Below are positions 1 through 8,314 of a DNA stretch of 64,000 nucleotides, piece by piece (within the stretch, counting starts at the first letter, position 1; every line of letters starts with the position of its first letter). Location of the stretch: positions 62,001 through 126,000 of the forward strand of contig CAUHNW010000003.1 of assembly GCA_959607825.1 (NCBI GenBank). Direction: 5' to 3'. The position numbers and the translations under genes were made by a program. The notes below the pieces were generated by a model. It was not told the origin of the DNA and did not search any database. It saw only the letters and a list, made by a program, of their open reading frames with translations. Source of the stretch: HGM13006 sp900757695. GTDB lineage: Bacteria > Bacillota > Clostridia > Oscillospirales > Oscillospiraceae.

Positions 1-152
1 AGGGTAACGCCTTCGTTGGACTTCAAAATGGTAAGAATTCTGGGTTGACCCTGATATAGTCCTACGACCTTACAGAAATTGCGTTCCAGCCGGGCAAAGT
101 CCCGGGTGACGGTAAAAATCAGACCGCCAAAATCGAATCTTGTTATGGGCAT
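1..152 (-). CDS. MarR-family transcriptional regulator (N-terminal fragment)
   Basis: Only the first 50 codons are in the window; the rest lies to the left. Read on the minus strand from an ATG at 152, preceded at a normal distance by GGAGG, the peptide begins MPITRFDFGG and contains RDFARLERNF followed by GLYQGQPRILTIL and SNEGVT. The dimerisation helix followed by a G-x-x-x-GQPR-x-L-x-x-L segment is the usual start of MarR-type winged-helix regulators, just ahead of the DNA-binding helices. Such proteins usually repress nearby efflux, stress or catabolic genes in response to small ligands. No target can be inferred, since the rest of the locus is missing. Confidence 0.7.
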   Translation of the reverse strand, partial: MPITRFDFGGLIFTVTRDFARLERNFCKVVGLYQGQPRILTILKSNEGVT

Positions 153-337
153 TGGAGATACCTCCAGTATATTATTTTACATGGATTATATCACAAAGGG
201 GGATGATTGGAAAGTATCAATCTCTGTTGGAAAACAGAATTGTGTAGGTACTGTGAAAAGCAAGAGGCAAGTTGCACAAAAAAGTTTGCTTGCTAACGGC
301 TATTGTACTGAAATTACCAATTATCCACAGGTTAATA

Positions 338-366
338 CTGACTTTTTGTGCAGAGTGTGATATATT
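338..366 (+). promoter_or_regulatory. Putative SigA promoter for the membrane protein gene
   Basis: CTGACT and TATATT are separated by 17 bp. The site lies about 40 bp upstream of the ATG at 404. The -35 box is imperfect, so support is moderate. Confidence 0.45.
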
Positions 367-403
367 AGCCACATCTTTTAGAGGCTTTGAGCCTAAGGAG
401 GAA

Positions 404-895
404 ATGAATGTGGAAGAGAGCTATGGTAAGAAATTTGGGGAAGCAAAAACGCTGCCTCTGGCAGTCAGCGGTATGCTGATGGTAGCGTTTATCTTTCTCA
501 TTGCGGGGATCAGCGTATTGGGTTACGGGATCTCCAAGGGAACGTTTGCGAGTCTCGGCGTAACCGGCATCGTGCTGCTTCTGGTGGGAGTTTTGCTGCT
601 GATCTACTGCATCAAAACGATCATGGGCAGGGTGATCTGCTATGAGAACGCCATCGTGATTAAGGAAACTTTTAAGACAACGGTGATCCCAAGAGAGAAG
701 ATCGCAGCGATCTTCTGGGAGCGTCCCGGCGCCAATGCCAGCAATGAGAAGGTTCGTACCAATGTGAACGTGGCGGACATTATTCTGGTTGGCGGACGGC
801 AGCATTATAAGATCTCCGATGGTTACTATTCCAACGTAGAGGTTTTGGGTCTGTATCAGAACGAATACAAGATCCCTATGGAAATCAAACGGTAA
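404..895 (+). CDS. Small two-TM membrane protein of unknown function
   Basis: This 163-residue protein starts at the ATG at 404, chosen because AAGGAGG lies just upstream; the open frame extends further 5' but without a ribosome binding site. A polar N-terminus is followed by two hydrophobic helices (about residues 22-45 and 53-75) and then a roughly 85-residue soluble tail that should face the cytoplasm. The tail, with the segments KTTVIPREKIAAIFWERPG and ADIILVGGRQHYKISDGYY, resembles the membrane-anchored PH-like proteins common in Firmicutes, but I cannot name the family. It is monocistronic, with its own promoter and a strong terminator. Confidence 0.7.
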   Translation: MNVEESYGKKFGEAKTLPLAVSGMLMVAFIFLIAGISVLGYGISKGTFASLGVTGIVLLLVGVLLLIYCIKTIMGRVICYENAIVIKETFKTTVIPREKIAAIFWERPGANASNEKVRTNVNVADIILVGGRQHYKISDGYYSNVEVLGLYQNEYKIPMEIKR

Positions 896-908
896 TCCAG
901 CATGGCAT

Positions 909-940
909 CCCCTTCGGCGTTTATACCGAAGGGGTCTTTT
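909..940 (+). terminator. Rho-independent terminator after the membrane protein gene
   Basis: CCCCTTCGG (909-917) pairs with CCGAAGGGG (926-934) around an 8-nt loop, followed by TCTTTT. Confidence 0.9.
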
Positions 941-966
941 CTGTTCTGCTCCTGTTTCAAAGCGAC

Positions 967-1001
967 AAAAAACCGCATTTGTCAGAGACAAATGCGGTTT
1001 T
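967..1001 (-). terminator. Rho-independent terminator of the tRNA-Gln transcript
   Basis: This is a perfect 15-bp stem (969-983 with 987-1001) with a 3-nt loop. On the minus strand it is followed by a run of T residues. It lies directly 3' of tRNA-Gln and abuts its CCA end. Confidence 0.85.
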
Positions 1002-1074
1002 GGCAGGGGATGAGGGATTCGAACCCCCGAAAACGGAGTCAGAGTCCGGTGTGTTACCGTTACACTAATCCCCT
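1001..1074 (-). tRNA. tRNA-Gln (CTG anticodon)
   Basis: On the minus strand this folds as a 74-nt cloverleaf. The acceptor stem is AGGGGAT/ATCCCCT, the D stem GTGT/ACAC, the anticodon loop CTCTGAC (anticodon CTG, reading CAG), the T loop TTCGAAT, and the discriminator G is followed by an encoded CCA. The outermost anticodon-stem pair (C27-U43 by position) is a mismatch. A terminator follows immediately. Confidence 0.9.
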
Positions 1075-1115
1075 ATGTTCATGCCCTGTGGGATGTGATC
1101 CAAAAGGCATGATTT

Positions 1116-1143
1116 ATTATACAGCAAAAATCCAAAATGTCAA
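1116..1143 (-). promoter_or_regulatory. SigA promoter for tRNA-Gln
   Basis: On the minus strand, TTGACA (1138-1143) and TATAAT (1116-1121) are spaced 16 bp apart. The site is about 45 bp upstream of the tRNA 5' end. Confidence 0.8.
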
Positions 1144-1186
1144 GCATAAATTTTAGAAAATTAAAACTTTTTTGCGGAAGGGGAAA

Positions 1187-2464
1187 TTAGGGCTCGTAGT
1201 CAAACTCGATATCGTAAATGCTGACCGTGTCGCCTTTTTCAATGCCCATCTCTTCCAATCGGTCAAAAAGGCCGCACTTGCGGAGCTGGCGATCAAAATA
1301 CATCCGGGATTCATAGTCATCAAAATTGATATCGGCAATGAGCCGTTCCAGCCATGGGCCGGAGACCAGCCAGAGACCGTCCTGGGGCTCGATGGTGATA
1401 TCCTCAACACTGCCGGCCTGGGGCAGGGGCTTCACATACTCGGGCTCATATACCGTAATGGGGGGGAGCTCCTGCAGGCGGTTATAGATCTCCCGCATCA
1501 GCTCCATGGTTCCCTTATGGATGGCGGCGGACATCTCATAGAGGGGCATATTGTGCTCTCTGGTATAAGCGCGAAGACGCTCCAGATTTTCGGGCTCCTG
1601 AAGAATATCCATTTTGTTTGCTACGATGATCATCGGACGCTTTGCAAGTTCGGGAGAATATTGTGCCAGCTCCTGATTGATGGTCTCCAGATCTTCCACC
1701 GGATCGCGTCCTTCACTGCCGGATACGTCTACGATGTGAACAATGAGGCGGCAGCGATCAATGTGCCGGAGAAAGTCGTGGCCAAGGCCGACACCCTCGG
1801 AGGCACCTTCAATAATGCCGGGAATGTCTGCCATTACAAAGCTCTCGCCCTCGCCCAGATAGACAACACCCAGATTGGGGAACAGTGTAGTAAAGTGATA
1901 GTTGGCGATTTTCGGATGGGCGCCGGAAACTACGCTCAGCAGTGTCGATTTTCCTACATTGGGGAAGCCTACAAGGCCAACGTCGGCCAGCAGCTTCAGC
2001 TCCAAAATGACGTCGTGGCTTTCGCCGGGGAGGCCCGCCTTGGCAAAGCGGGGCGCTTGCCGGGTGGGGGTCGCAAAGCGCTGATTGCCCCAGCCGCCAC
2101 GGCCGCCCTTGGCCAGTACAAAGTCCTGCTGATCAGACATGTCATGGATGACCTCACCGGTTTCTGCATCCCGAACCACAGTGCCCAGAGGCACAGAGAT
2201 GATCAGGTCGTCGCCGTTGCGGCCCTTCATATTGCTGCCGCGGCCGTTGCCGCCGGGCTGAGCGGTATATTTGCGCTTATAGCGGAAATCCATCAGGGTG
2301 GTCATGCCGGTATCGACCCGCAGCACCACACTGCCACCGTGACCGCCATCACCACCGTCAGGGCCGCCAGCGGCGATATACTTTTCACGCAGGAAGGACA
2401 TGCAGCCGTTGCCGCCGTGGCCGGCCTGCACGAAGATCCGTACTTTATCGACAAATTGTGCCAT
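1187..2464 (-). CDS. obgE: Obg-family GTPase CgtA/ObgE
   Basis: This 425-residue protein contains the three expected parts. The glycine-rich Obg fold (about 1-158) starts MAQFVDKVRIFVQAG and has GGDGGHGGSVVLR. The G domain has P-loop GFPNVGKSTLL, DIPG and NKMD motifs. The C-terminal OCT domain ends in SIYDIEFDYEP. The start at 2464 has an AAGGAGAA site; an upstream in-frame extension has no support. Obg is an essential GTPase that binds the large ribosomal subunit and links ribosome maturation to (p)ppGpp and growth state. It is the last gene of the rplU-prp-rpmA-obgE operon, an arrangement typical of Firmicutes. Confidence 0.97.
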   Translation of the reverse strand: MAQFVDKVRIFVQAGHGGNGCMSFLREKYIAAGGPDGGDGGHGGSVVLRVDTGMTTLMDFRYKRKYTAQPGGNGRGSNMKGRNGDDLIISVPLGTVVRDAETGEVIHDMSDQQDFVLAKGGRGGWGNQRFATPTRQAPRFAKAGLPGESHDVILELKLLADVGLVGFPNVGKSTLLSVVSGAHPKIANYHFTTLFPNLGVVYLGEGESFVMADIPGIIEGASEGVGLGHDFLRHIDRCRLIVHIVDVSGSEGRDPVEDLETINQELAQYSPELAKRPMIIVANKMDILQEPENLERLRAYTREHNMPLYEMSAAIHKGTMELMREIYNRLQELPPITVYEPEYVKPLPQAGSVEDITIEPQDGLWLVSGPWLERLIADINFDDYESRMYFDRQLRKCGLFDRLEEMGIEKGDTVSIYDIEFDYEP

Positions 2465-2581
2465 GGTTATTCTCCTTTTGTGTAGTGCTGGAAGACGGGA
2501 GGCGGGGATGCCGCCCTTCGACAAAAATGGACAGACAGATGAAAAAGAGGGTGCATAACGCACCCTCCTGTTTTCAGCAAA

Positions 2582-2869
2582 TTACTGCTCGGCTACCTCG
2601 TAGACGGAGACCTTCTTGCGATCTCTGCCCAGACGCTCGAACCGAACCACGCCGTCAACACGGGCGTAGATGGTGTCGTCGCTGCCGATACCCACGCCCT
2701 GACCGGGATGGATATGGGTGCCTCTCTGGCGAACCAGAATGTTGCCGGCCTCGACCTTCTGACCGTCAGCGCGCTTTACGCCCAGACGCTTGGACTCGGA
2801 ATCACGGCCGTTCTTGGTGGAACCGCCGCCCTTATGATGGGCGAAGAACTGAATACCAATCTTAAGCAT
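2582..2869 (-). CDS. rpmA: 50S ribosomal protein L27 with cleavable N-terminal extension
   Basis: This 95-residue protein begins MLKIGIQFFAHHKGGGSTKN. In Firmicutes the first nine residues (ending FF) form an extension that must be removed by the cysteine protease Prp so that the new N-terminus AHHKGGG can reach the peptidyl-transferase centre. That site is intact here and prp is the next gene upstream in the same operon. The core signature GNILVRQRGTHIHPGQGVG is present and the length is normal. It lies between prp and obgE on one transcript. Confidence 0.98.
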   Translation of the reverse strand: MLKIGIQFFAHHKGGGSTKNGRDSESKRLGVKRADGQKVEAGNILVRQRGTHIHPGQGVGIGSDDTIYARVDGVVRFERLGRDRKKVSVYEVAEQ

Positions 2870-2872
2870 GAA

Positions 2873-3196
2873 TTACACCTCCAAAACCGTTATATGGTGG
2901 GGATTTTCAATGGAAAGCTCACGGAGATACAGGTACAGACCCTGCATCACAGCCTCACAGCTGTCGGAATTGGGACAGGGGGAGGGAAGCGTAAGCTGAA
3001 TCGTGGCGGTTTTTTCGTGGACGGAGACCTCCGCCCCGGCATGGAGCACATCGTTGATAGTGCACTCGGCCAACCGGACAGCCGATGTAACAGCGGCGCA
3101 GACAATGTCTTCGCCGGCTTCGGCATAGCCGCTATGGCCTTGACAGGTAAATCCCAGAAGCCTGCCCTGCCTGCGATGAAACCGAATGGTAGTCAT
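2873..3196 (-). CDS. prp: Ribosomal-processing cysteine protease Prp
   Basis: This 107-residue protein belongs to the YsxB/Prp family. The catalytic pair of the family is visible as His in CQGHSGYAEAGEDIVCAAVT and the Cys of the same segment. Prp cleaves the N-terminal extension of L27, encoded 3 bp downstream. Its start codon overlaps the rplU stop as TAATG, implying translational coupling. In staphylococci Prp is essential. The co-occurrence with an L27 ending its leader in FF makes the functional call secure. Confidence 0.93.
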   Translation of the reverse strand: MTTIRFHRRQGRLLGFTCQGHSGYAEAGEDIVCAAVTSAVRLAECTINDVLHAGAEVSVHEKTATIQLTLPSPCPNSDSCEAVMQGLYLYLRELSIENPHHITVLEV

Positions 3197-3507
3197 TAGA
3201 CAGAGATCTTCTCAATCTGGACTGCGGTGTAGGGCTGACGATGGCCCTTCTTGGAAGCGGAGCCCTTCTTGGGACGATACTTGAGAACGGTGATCTTCTT
3301 GCCCTTGCCGTTACGAACGACCTTGGCCTCCACCTTAGCGCCCTCAATTGCGGGGGTACCGAACTTGCTGTTCTCGCCGTCAACGATGGCCAGAACCTGA
3401 TCGAACACAACAGCCTCGCCGGCCTCGGCGTTCAGCTTCTCGATATAGACCAGCTGACCCTCAGTAACGTTGTACTGCTTGCCGCCGGTAACAATGATTG
3501 CCTGCAT
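3196..3507 (-). CDS. rplU: 50S ribosomal protein L21
   Basis: This 103-residue protein starts MQAIIVTGGKQYNV and ends in RQPYTAVQIEKISV, covering the whole bL21 family. The ATG at 3507 was chosen because it gives the canonical N-terminus and has AGGTG upstream; the longer open frame begins inside the leader. It is the first gene of the rplU-prp-rpmA-obgE operon. It follows a consensus promoter and a leader of roughly 85 nt, a position where Firmicutes often carry an autoregulatory L21 leader RNA. Confidence 0.98.
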   Translation of the reverse strand: MQAIIVTGGKQYNVTEGQLVYIEKLNAEAGEAVVFDQVLAIVDGENSKFGTPAIEGAKVEAKVVRNGKGKKITVLKYRPKKGSASKKGHRQPYTAVQIEKISV

Positions 3508-3599
3508 GTGCTTTGCACCTGCCTTTACATTAGTCTCGCTCTGGAGGCGGTGCCCGAAAAAGGGCATACTTAAAAAAGCCTCTTCAATGCGGCTCATAG

Positions 3600-3628
3600 A
3601 TTATACCACTTGGGAAAGAATGTGTCAA
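3600..3628 (-). promoter_or_regulatory. Consensus SigA promoter and leader of the rplU operon
   Basis: On the minus strand a perfect TTGACA (3623-3628) and a perfect TATAAT (3600-3605) are 17 bp apart. The transcript would carry about 85 nt before the rplU ATG, including a short GCCC/GGGC hairpin. An L21-type leader is possible but I could not confirm its consensus. Confidence 0.9.
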
Positions 3629-3669
3629 GTAGAAAGTGCGTATTTTCTTTGTATTTCAGGTTTTTATGA

Positions 3670-4074
3670 TTATTCCCAGTCATCATCCATGTGGTCATCC
3701 TCCATATCATCGTGATGATAATCGTCACCCATCACTTCGCCCACACGCATGCGCCGCTGGAGCTTCATCTGTTCCACTGCCTGATGGATGATCTCCTTGG
3801 TCTCACGGGGATGCTTGATGTTCCGAAGCTCCAGAACAGGGCAGGATTTATCCGAGGACTGGACGGTTACGGTGCCAACGCCAAAGATCCGCTGTCCCAG
3901 AGAGATTTTCATGGAGAGATCCCGAACACGGTACAGAAGAATTTCTTCACAGCGGGTGCTCAACAGGCCGGTTTCCAGAAACAGCCGATCTTCACTAAGG
4001 GAATAACGGGTAAGCGACAGCGGGAGGCCCAGTCGGCGGCGGCGGTCACTCCACAGGTATTCAAGGCTTTTCAT
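3670..4074 (-). CDS. PH-domain-like protein with acidic C-terminus
   Basis: This 134-residue soluble protein starts at the second of two close ATGs because AAGGAGG sits 8 nt from it. Its segments ILLYRVRDLSMKISLGQRIFGVGTVTV and VLELRNIKHPRETKEIIHQAVEQ match the bacterial PH (YdbT/YdbS-like) fold: a strand pair, a basic turn, then a C-terminal helix. The tail is very rich in Asp, His and Met. The start overlaps the end of the upstream glycosyltransferase gene by 14 nt, so the two are probably translated together. The exact role is unknown. Confidence 0.7.
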   Translation of the reverse strand: MKSLEYLWSDRRRRLGLPLSLTRYSLSEDRLFLETGLLSTRCEEILLYRVRDLSMKISLGQRIFGVGTVTVQSSDKSCPVLELRNIKHPRETKEIIHQAVEQMKLQRRMRVGEVMGDDYHHDDMEDDHMDDDWE

Positions 4075-5419
4075 AATCATTTCCTCCTTCTGAGACAGAC
4101 AATGTCCCAATATGATCTTTCAGGGATAAATGGAGCTCCAGTACCAGATAGAGCAGCAGCAGGCCATAGATTGCCGCTACCAGTTCCAGCGACAAAATGC
4201 CGGTCCCGCCAAAGAGATACAGGTGATAACTGAGAAGTCCGCCGGTCATTAAAATGACCGGTACATGGAGCCTGCGGGGGTAAAGTGCTGCATAGCAAAG
4301 GGAGAGCATTTCGGCCAGATAAAAATACCGTTCGTGCATTTTGGGCAGCAGCCATGGGATCATCAGGCTGAAGATGAGGCCAAGAGCCAGCAGCTCACGA
4401 CCTTGAAGGGCTGAGGCATGAATGAGAAAATACACAATGGCAAACACCGTGAGGCAGAGCGCCAGCAATACGGCCCCCTGTGCAAAATTATCATAATAGT
4501 TGTTGCCGATCAAGCTCCAAAAGGAGGGGGCGCTGAGCGTCAGATAGGGGTAGGACTGGGTCTGCCCCAGATAGATGGAAAAGGTATTGGCAAGACTTCT
4601 CCCGCCCAGCAGCGCCGGAATGGTGACGCCCACAAAAGCGGCTGGAAATACCCAAATGTCCCGAAGCCGGATCATCTGGCATACCAACAGAAAGGCCAGA
4701 ATGGGCAGAAGAAAAACCGACTGAAGCTTAAAACTCAGGGACAGGGCAAAGAGCAGGTAGCACTGCCATGACTTTTTCTGAAATCCACAATATAGTCCCC
4801 AGATCGCCAGTGCGCCATAAACGCTGTCACACTGTCCCCAGTAGGCGGAGTTCAGCCATGTAGTGGGGCAGAACAGGGCGGCCAGCAGAACAAAAAGCGG
4901 CACGGTATCTTTTGCGGTAAAATGCTTTGCAAGATACGCAAGACCAAGAGCGGCGGCAGCGTCTGCGATGACCGAAAAAATTTTGATGCAGTAGAGATCA
5001 TAAAAGGGCAGCCGGGAGATCAGCAGCAGCAAATAGAGATAGGGCATATTGTAATCCCCAATGGGGGTGGACAGTGCGGCACCGGCTCCCATCCCACGCA
5101 TGGAGGATACCCAATGGGAAAGAAAGGAGGTATAATCTCCGGAAATATAATCAAATAGAGAGATCCGAAGACACAGGGCAAAGTAGATACCCAAAAGCGC
5201 AAGTCCGGTATGCGCCGGTCGGGAAAACAGCGGCCATTTCAGCAGCACCACGCCGCAGCAAAGCAAAATGATCAGCATCCAGAAGAAAGCATGCAGTACA
5301 TTGCCCAATCCTGCTGTCAGGCCGCTTACCGATAAGATTGCAGCCAGCACTGCGCCGAAGAAGCCTGCAAGAATACATAAAATTCTGCACATCCGGGAAG
5401 CGGAGTCGGAAGAAGTCAA
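4061..5419 (-). CDS. Polytopic GT-C-type glycosyltransferase-like membrane protein
   Basis: This 452-residue protein has about ten to twelve hydrophobic helices. The short motifs WLNSAYWGQCDSVYGAL and PWLLPKMHERYFYLAEM are typical of GT-C mannosyl/glycosyltransferases that use polyprenyl-phosphate sugars on the outer face of the membrane. The probable start is a TTG at 5419 with a weak GGCGGTGA site; an ATG nine codons later has no ribosome binding site. The gene is coupled to the downstream PH-like gene. The donor and acceptor cannot be read from the sequence. Confidence 0.72.
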   Translation of the reverse strand: MTSSDSASRMCRILCILAGFFGAVLAAILSVSGLTAGLGNVLHAFFWMLIILLCCGVVLLKWPLFSRPAHTGLALLGIYFALCLRISLFDYISGDYTSFLSHWVSSMRGMGAGAALSTPIGDYNMPYLYLLLLISRLPFYDLYCIKIFSVIADAAAALGLAYLAKHFTAKDTVPLFVLLAALFCPTTWLNSAYWGQCDSVYGALAIWGLYCGFQKKSWQCYLLFALSLSFKLQSVFLLPILAFLLVCQMIRLRDIWVFPAAFVGVTIPALLGGRSLANTFSIYLGQTQSYPYLTLSAPSFWSLIGNNYYDNFAQGAVLLALCLTVFAIVYFLIHASALQGRELLALGLIFSLMIPWLLPKMHERYFYLAEMLSLCYAALYPRRLHVPVILMTGGLLSYHLYLFGGTGILSLELVAAIYGLLLLYLVLELHLSLKDHIGTLSVSEGGNDYEKP

Positions 5420-5450
5420 GGAATCACCGCCTGAATTTCAGATTGAAGAT

Positions 5451-5479
5451 ATTATACCATAAATTTCAGGGGTTGAAAA
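5451..5479 (-). promoter_or_regulatory. Putative promoter of the GT-C gene
   Basis: On the minus strand TATAAT (5451-5456) is preceded at 17 bp by TTTTCA. The -10 is perfect and the -35 is weak. Confidence 0.5.
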
Positions 5480-5489
5480 CCCTGCATAA

Positions 5490-5527
5490 AACGATCTCCC
5501 AGCGTACTGCATAAGTACACTGGGAGA
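5490..5527 (-). terminator. Terminator of ackA
   Basis: TCTCCCAG and CTGGGAGA, extended by GTACT/AGTAC, form a 13-bp stem with one mismatch. It is followed on the minus strand by CGTTTTATG. Confidence 0.75.
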
Positions 5528-5540
5528 TGAGAAAATGAAA

Positions 5541-6740
5541 TTAGCCGACCAGCTCAGCGGTATCCTTTGCGATCATCAGCTCTTCGTTGGTGGGGATCAC
5601 CAGAACCTTGACCTTTGCACCATCGGGGGAGACGATGCGCTCCTCGCCGCGGATGTTGTTCTTTTCGGGATCAATCTCGATGCCCATGAACTGCAGGCCG
5701 TCTACAAAGTGCAGACGCATGTCAGCGGAGTTCTCGCCAACACCGGCGGTGAACACAACAGCGTCCACACCACCCATAGCGGCAGCATACTCAGCGATCA
5801 TCTTGCGGACACCATACTCAAAGACCTCGACGGCCAGAGCGGCACGCTGGTTGCCCTCGGCGGCAGCGTTGTCGAGATCACGGAAGTCGGAGGAAACGCC
5901 GGAGATGCCCAGCACGCCGGACTTCTTGTTCAGGGTGGTCATCATGTCGGCCATGGACATATTGTACTTCTTCATGATGAACTCCATGATGCCGGCATCC
6001 ATATCGCCGGAACGGGTGCCCATGGGCAGACCGGCCAGAGGCGTCAGACCCATGGAGGTGTCAACGCTCTTGCCACCGTCAATGGCAGTGATGGAGGAAC
6101 CGTTGCCCAGATGGCAGGAAACGATCTTCAGCTCTTCGATGGGCTTGCCGAGAATCTCAGCGCAGCGCTGGGAAACATAGCGATGAGAGGTGCCGTGGAA
6201 GCCGTAGCGGCGCATCTTGTCATTCTCGTAGTACTCATAGGGAATGGCATAGGTGTAAGCCTTTGCGGGCATGGTCTGATGGAAAGCGGTGTCGAATACA
6301 GCTACCATGGGAACGCCGGGCATCTTCTCCTGGCATGCCTTGATGCCAATGATGTTTGCGGGGTTATGCAGAGGAGCCAGCGGATTGCACTCTTCGATTG
6401 CAGCCATGACCTCATCGGTGATGACCACGGAGGAGGCAAACTTCTCGCCGCCATGGACCACACGGTGGCCAACTGCGTCGATCTCCTTCATGGAAGCGAT
6501 CACGCCGTTCTTGGGATCAACCAGTGCGTCCAGTACAGCTGCAATGGCCTCGGCATGGGTGGGCATGGCAACGTCAACAGCGTCCAGCTTTTCCTTGCCC
6601 TCGACCTGAGGCTTATAGGTGAACTTGCCGTCGATACCGATACGCTCGCACAGACCCTTGGCCAGAAGATCGCCAGTGGCGGGGTTCAGCAGCTGATACT
6701 TGAGGGAGGAGCTGCCGGCATTGATAACTAATACGTTCAT
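5541..6740 (-). CDS. ackA: Acetate kinase
   Basis: This 399-residue protein matches the family length. Motifs include the N-terminal MNVLVINAGSSSLKY, VGHRVVHGGEKF, VFDTAFHQTMP, CHLGNGSSITAI, TRSGDMDAG and VFTAGVGENSA. It interconverts acetyl phosphate and ADP with acetate and ATP, the last ATP-yielding step of acetate fermentation. The start at 6740 is preceded by AGGAGATG at a good distance; an ATG three codons upstream is too close to that site. No phosphotransacetylase gene is adjacent. It is divergent from tmcAL, whose enzyme consumes acetate. Confidence 0.98.
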   Translation of the reverse strand: MNVLVINAGSSSLKYQLLNPATGDLLAKGLCERIGIDGKFTYKPQVEGKEKLDAVDVAMPTHAEAIAAVLDALVDPKNGVIASMKEIDAVGHRVVHGGEKFASSVVITDEVMAAIEECNPLAPLHNPANIIGIKACQEKMPGVPMVAVFDTAFHQTMPAKAYTYAIPYEYYENDKMRRYGFHGTSHRYVSQRCAEILGKPIEELKIVSCHLGNGSSITAIDGGKSVDTSMGLTPLAGLPMGTRSGDMDAGIMEFIMKKYNMSMADMMTTLNKKSGVLGISGVSSDFRDLDNAAAEGNQRAALAVEVFEYGVRKMIAEYAAAMGGVDAVVFTAGVGENSADMRLHFVDGLQFMGIEIDPEKNNIRGEERIVSPDGAKVKVLVIPTNEELMIAKDTAELVG

Positions 6741-6906
6741 GAATGTCATCTCCTAAAAGTATTTCTTTTGTTGCAAATATATCGCTCCCCGGGTACAATA
6801 GAGAAAGAATACCCCGGGCGCCCATACTCCATTACATTCTAGTACAAAAATGCCCGGAGGACAACTGTTATTTTACCCAATTTCATCATTTTGGAGGATT
6901 TTTTTC

Positions 6907-8136
6907 GTGAGGACTGCCGGAATTATCTGCGAATATAACCCCTTTCACCGTGGGCATTTGCTTCAGATCGAGAAAACAAGAGAAATGATCGGAACGGATG
7001 GCGCAATCGTATGCCTGATGAGCGGTTTTTATGTGCAGCGGGGGGAGCCTGCACTGTTTCCGCCTGCAGTCCGGGCAGAGGCGGCAGTGCGCAGTGGCGC
7101 AGATCTGGTATTGGAGCTGCCCATTACAGCGGCGGTGAATGCGGCCGGATATTTTGCGGAAAAAGCGGTGTGGTGCCTTGATCAGACCGGATGTATCGAT
7201 GTTTTGTCCTTTGGTAGCGAGTGTGGTGAGGTGGAGCCGCTGGATGCTCTGGCGGAAGCGCTGGAGCGTCCGCAGTTTCAGCAGGAACTGAAAATTTCGC
7301 TTGAGAGCGGATGCTCCTTTGCTGCGGCACGCACCAGAGCACTTATTGCCATGGGGCTGGATGGGGAGCTTTTGGAGTTGCCCAATAATGCACTTGGGGT
7401 AGAGTACCTTCGGGCGATTCGACAGGTTGGAGGCACGATGGTGCCGTTTACGTTCCAAAGGGATCGCAATATCCCGTCTGCGGGGGAACTCCGTAGTCTG
7501 CTGACCGCCAAAAGGATATCAAATGATTGCGGTATACATTATAATAGTAAGCGGATAGATGCAGAACGATTGAATATTGCGGTGCCGGATGCGATGCGCA
7601 GCATACCCGTTTCCGCTCTTTACAAGAAGGAAATGATGCACACCATGGAGTGCGGGGAGAAGGCCATGCGGGCGGTGCTCCGCAGTCTGCCGGATGCAGC
7701 CTTTGAGCGGATGGCATTTGAGTCCGAGGGAATTTACAGCAAGGTACGGAAGGCGTGCCGCAGGGAGTGCTCTGTAGAGAATATCATAATGGCCTGCAAG
7801 TCCCGACGGTTTGCCTACAGCCGCCTTCGCAGAACACTGATGTGTCTGTTCCTTGGCCTGACAGAACAGGATATGCAGCGGGAGCTTCCATACCTGCGTG
7901 TACTTGCGTTCAATGATCGAGGGCGGCAGGTGCTTTCCATGGCACGGAAGAAGAGCAGGATACCGATGGTTGCAGGTGCAGTGCCAAGGGATGAACAATC
8001 ACAGGCGTACTTTCAGCTGGAGCAACGGGCTGCGGATCTCTATACACTGTTTGGTGTGCCGGGATCGGAGGAGCGGTTTCATATGCTGAAAAGCGCAAGA
8101 CCGATCTACGTGGAAGCGGATCAAGGAGCAGGGTAA
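6907..8136 (+). CDS. tmcAL: tRNA(Met) cytidine acetate ligase TmcAL
   Basis: This 409-residue protein (formerly YlbM) starts at a GTG preceded by GGAGG, which gives the canonical N-terminus RTAGIICEYNPFHRGHLLQI with the nucleotidyltransferase HRGH motif. MSGFYVQRGEPALF and GADLVLELP follow, and the C-terminal half is helical. Characterised TmcAL enzymes activate acetate with ATP and acetylate the wobble cytidine of elongator tRNA-Met (ac4C34). Being divergent from acetate kinase places two acetate-using genes side by side, which may be coincidence. The length is normal and the motifs intact. Confidence 0.93.
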   Translation: MRTAGIICEYNPFHRGHLLQIEKTREMIGTDGAIVCLMSGFYVQRGEPALFPPAVRAEAAVRSGADLVLELPITAAVNAAGYFAEKAVWCLDQTGCIDVLSFGSECGEVEPLDALAEALERPQFQQELKISLESGCSFAAARTRALIAMGLDGELLELPNNALGVEYLRAIRQVGGTMVPFTFQRDRNIPSAGELRSLLTAKRISNDCGIHYNSKRIDAERLNIAVPDAMRSIPVSALYKKEMMHTMECGEKAMRAVLRSLPDAAFERMAFESEGIYSKVRKACRRECSVENIIMACKSRRFAYSRLRRTLMCLFLGLTEQDMQRELPYLRVLAFNDRGRQVLSMARKKSRIPMVAGAVPRDEQSQAYFQLEQRAADLYTLFGVPGSEERFHMLKSARPIYVEADQGAG

Positions 8137-8152
8137 AATACAGAAATATCCA

Positions 8153-8181
8153 TTGACATTTTGAAATGATGGTGGTATACA
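8153..8181 (+). promoter_or_regulatory. SigA promoter of the pilus operon
   Basis: TTGACA and TATACA are separated by 17 bp. They lie upstream of a leader of about 125 nt before the tip pilin ATG. I recognised no riboswitch in the leader. Confidence 0.75.
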
Positions 8182-8314
8182 TTGCTTGAAAGTGTAAAAA
8201 GCATGTAATTGGATGTTGCATCATCTATATGCGTGAGGATTTGAAGACCTACTTTTTCATATGATTCAGATCGGGAAATTTTCATAGATGTCCCCAAGGG
8301 AGCGGAATGAAAAT

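Noticed and set aside
8182..8314. A riboswitch in the pilus operon leader
   Set aside because: I could not recognise the conserved core of a c-di-GMP or other riboswitch; only weak local pairing is visible.
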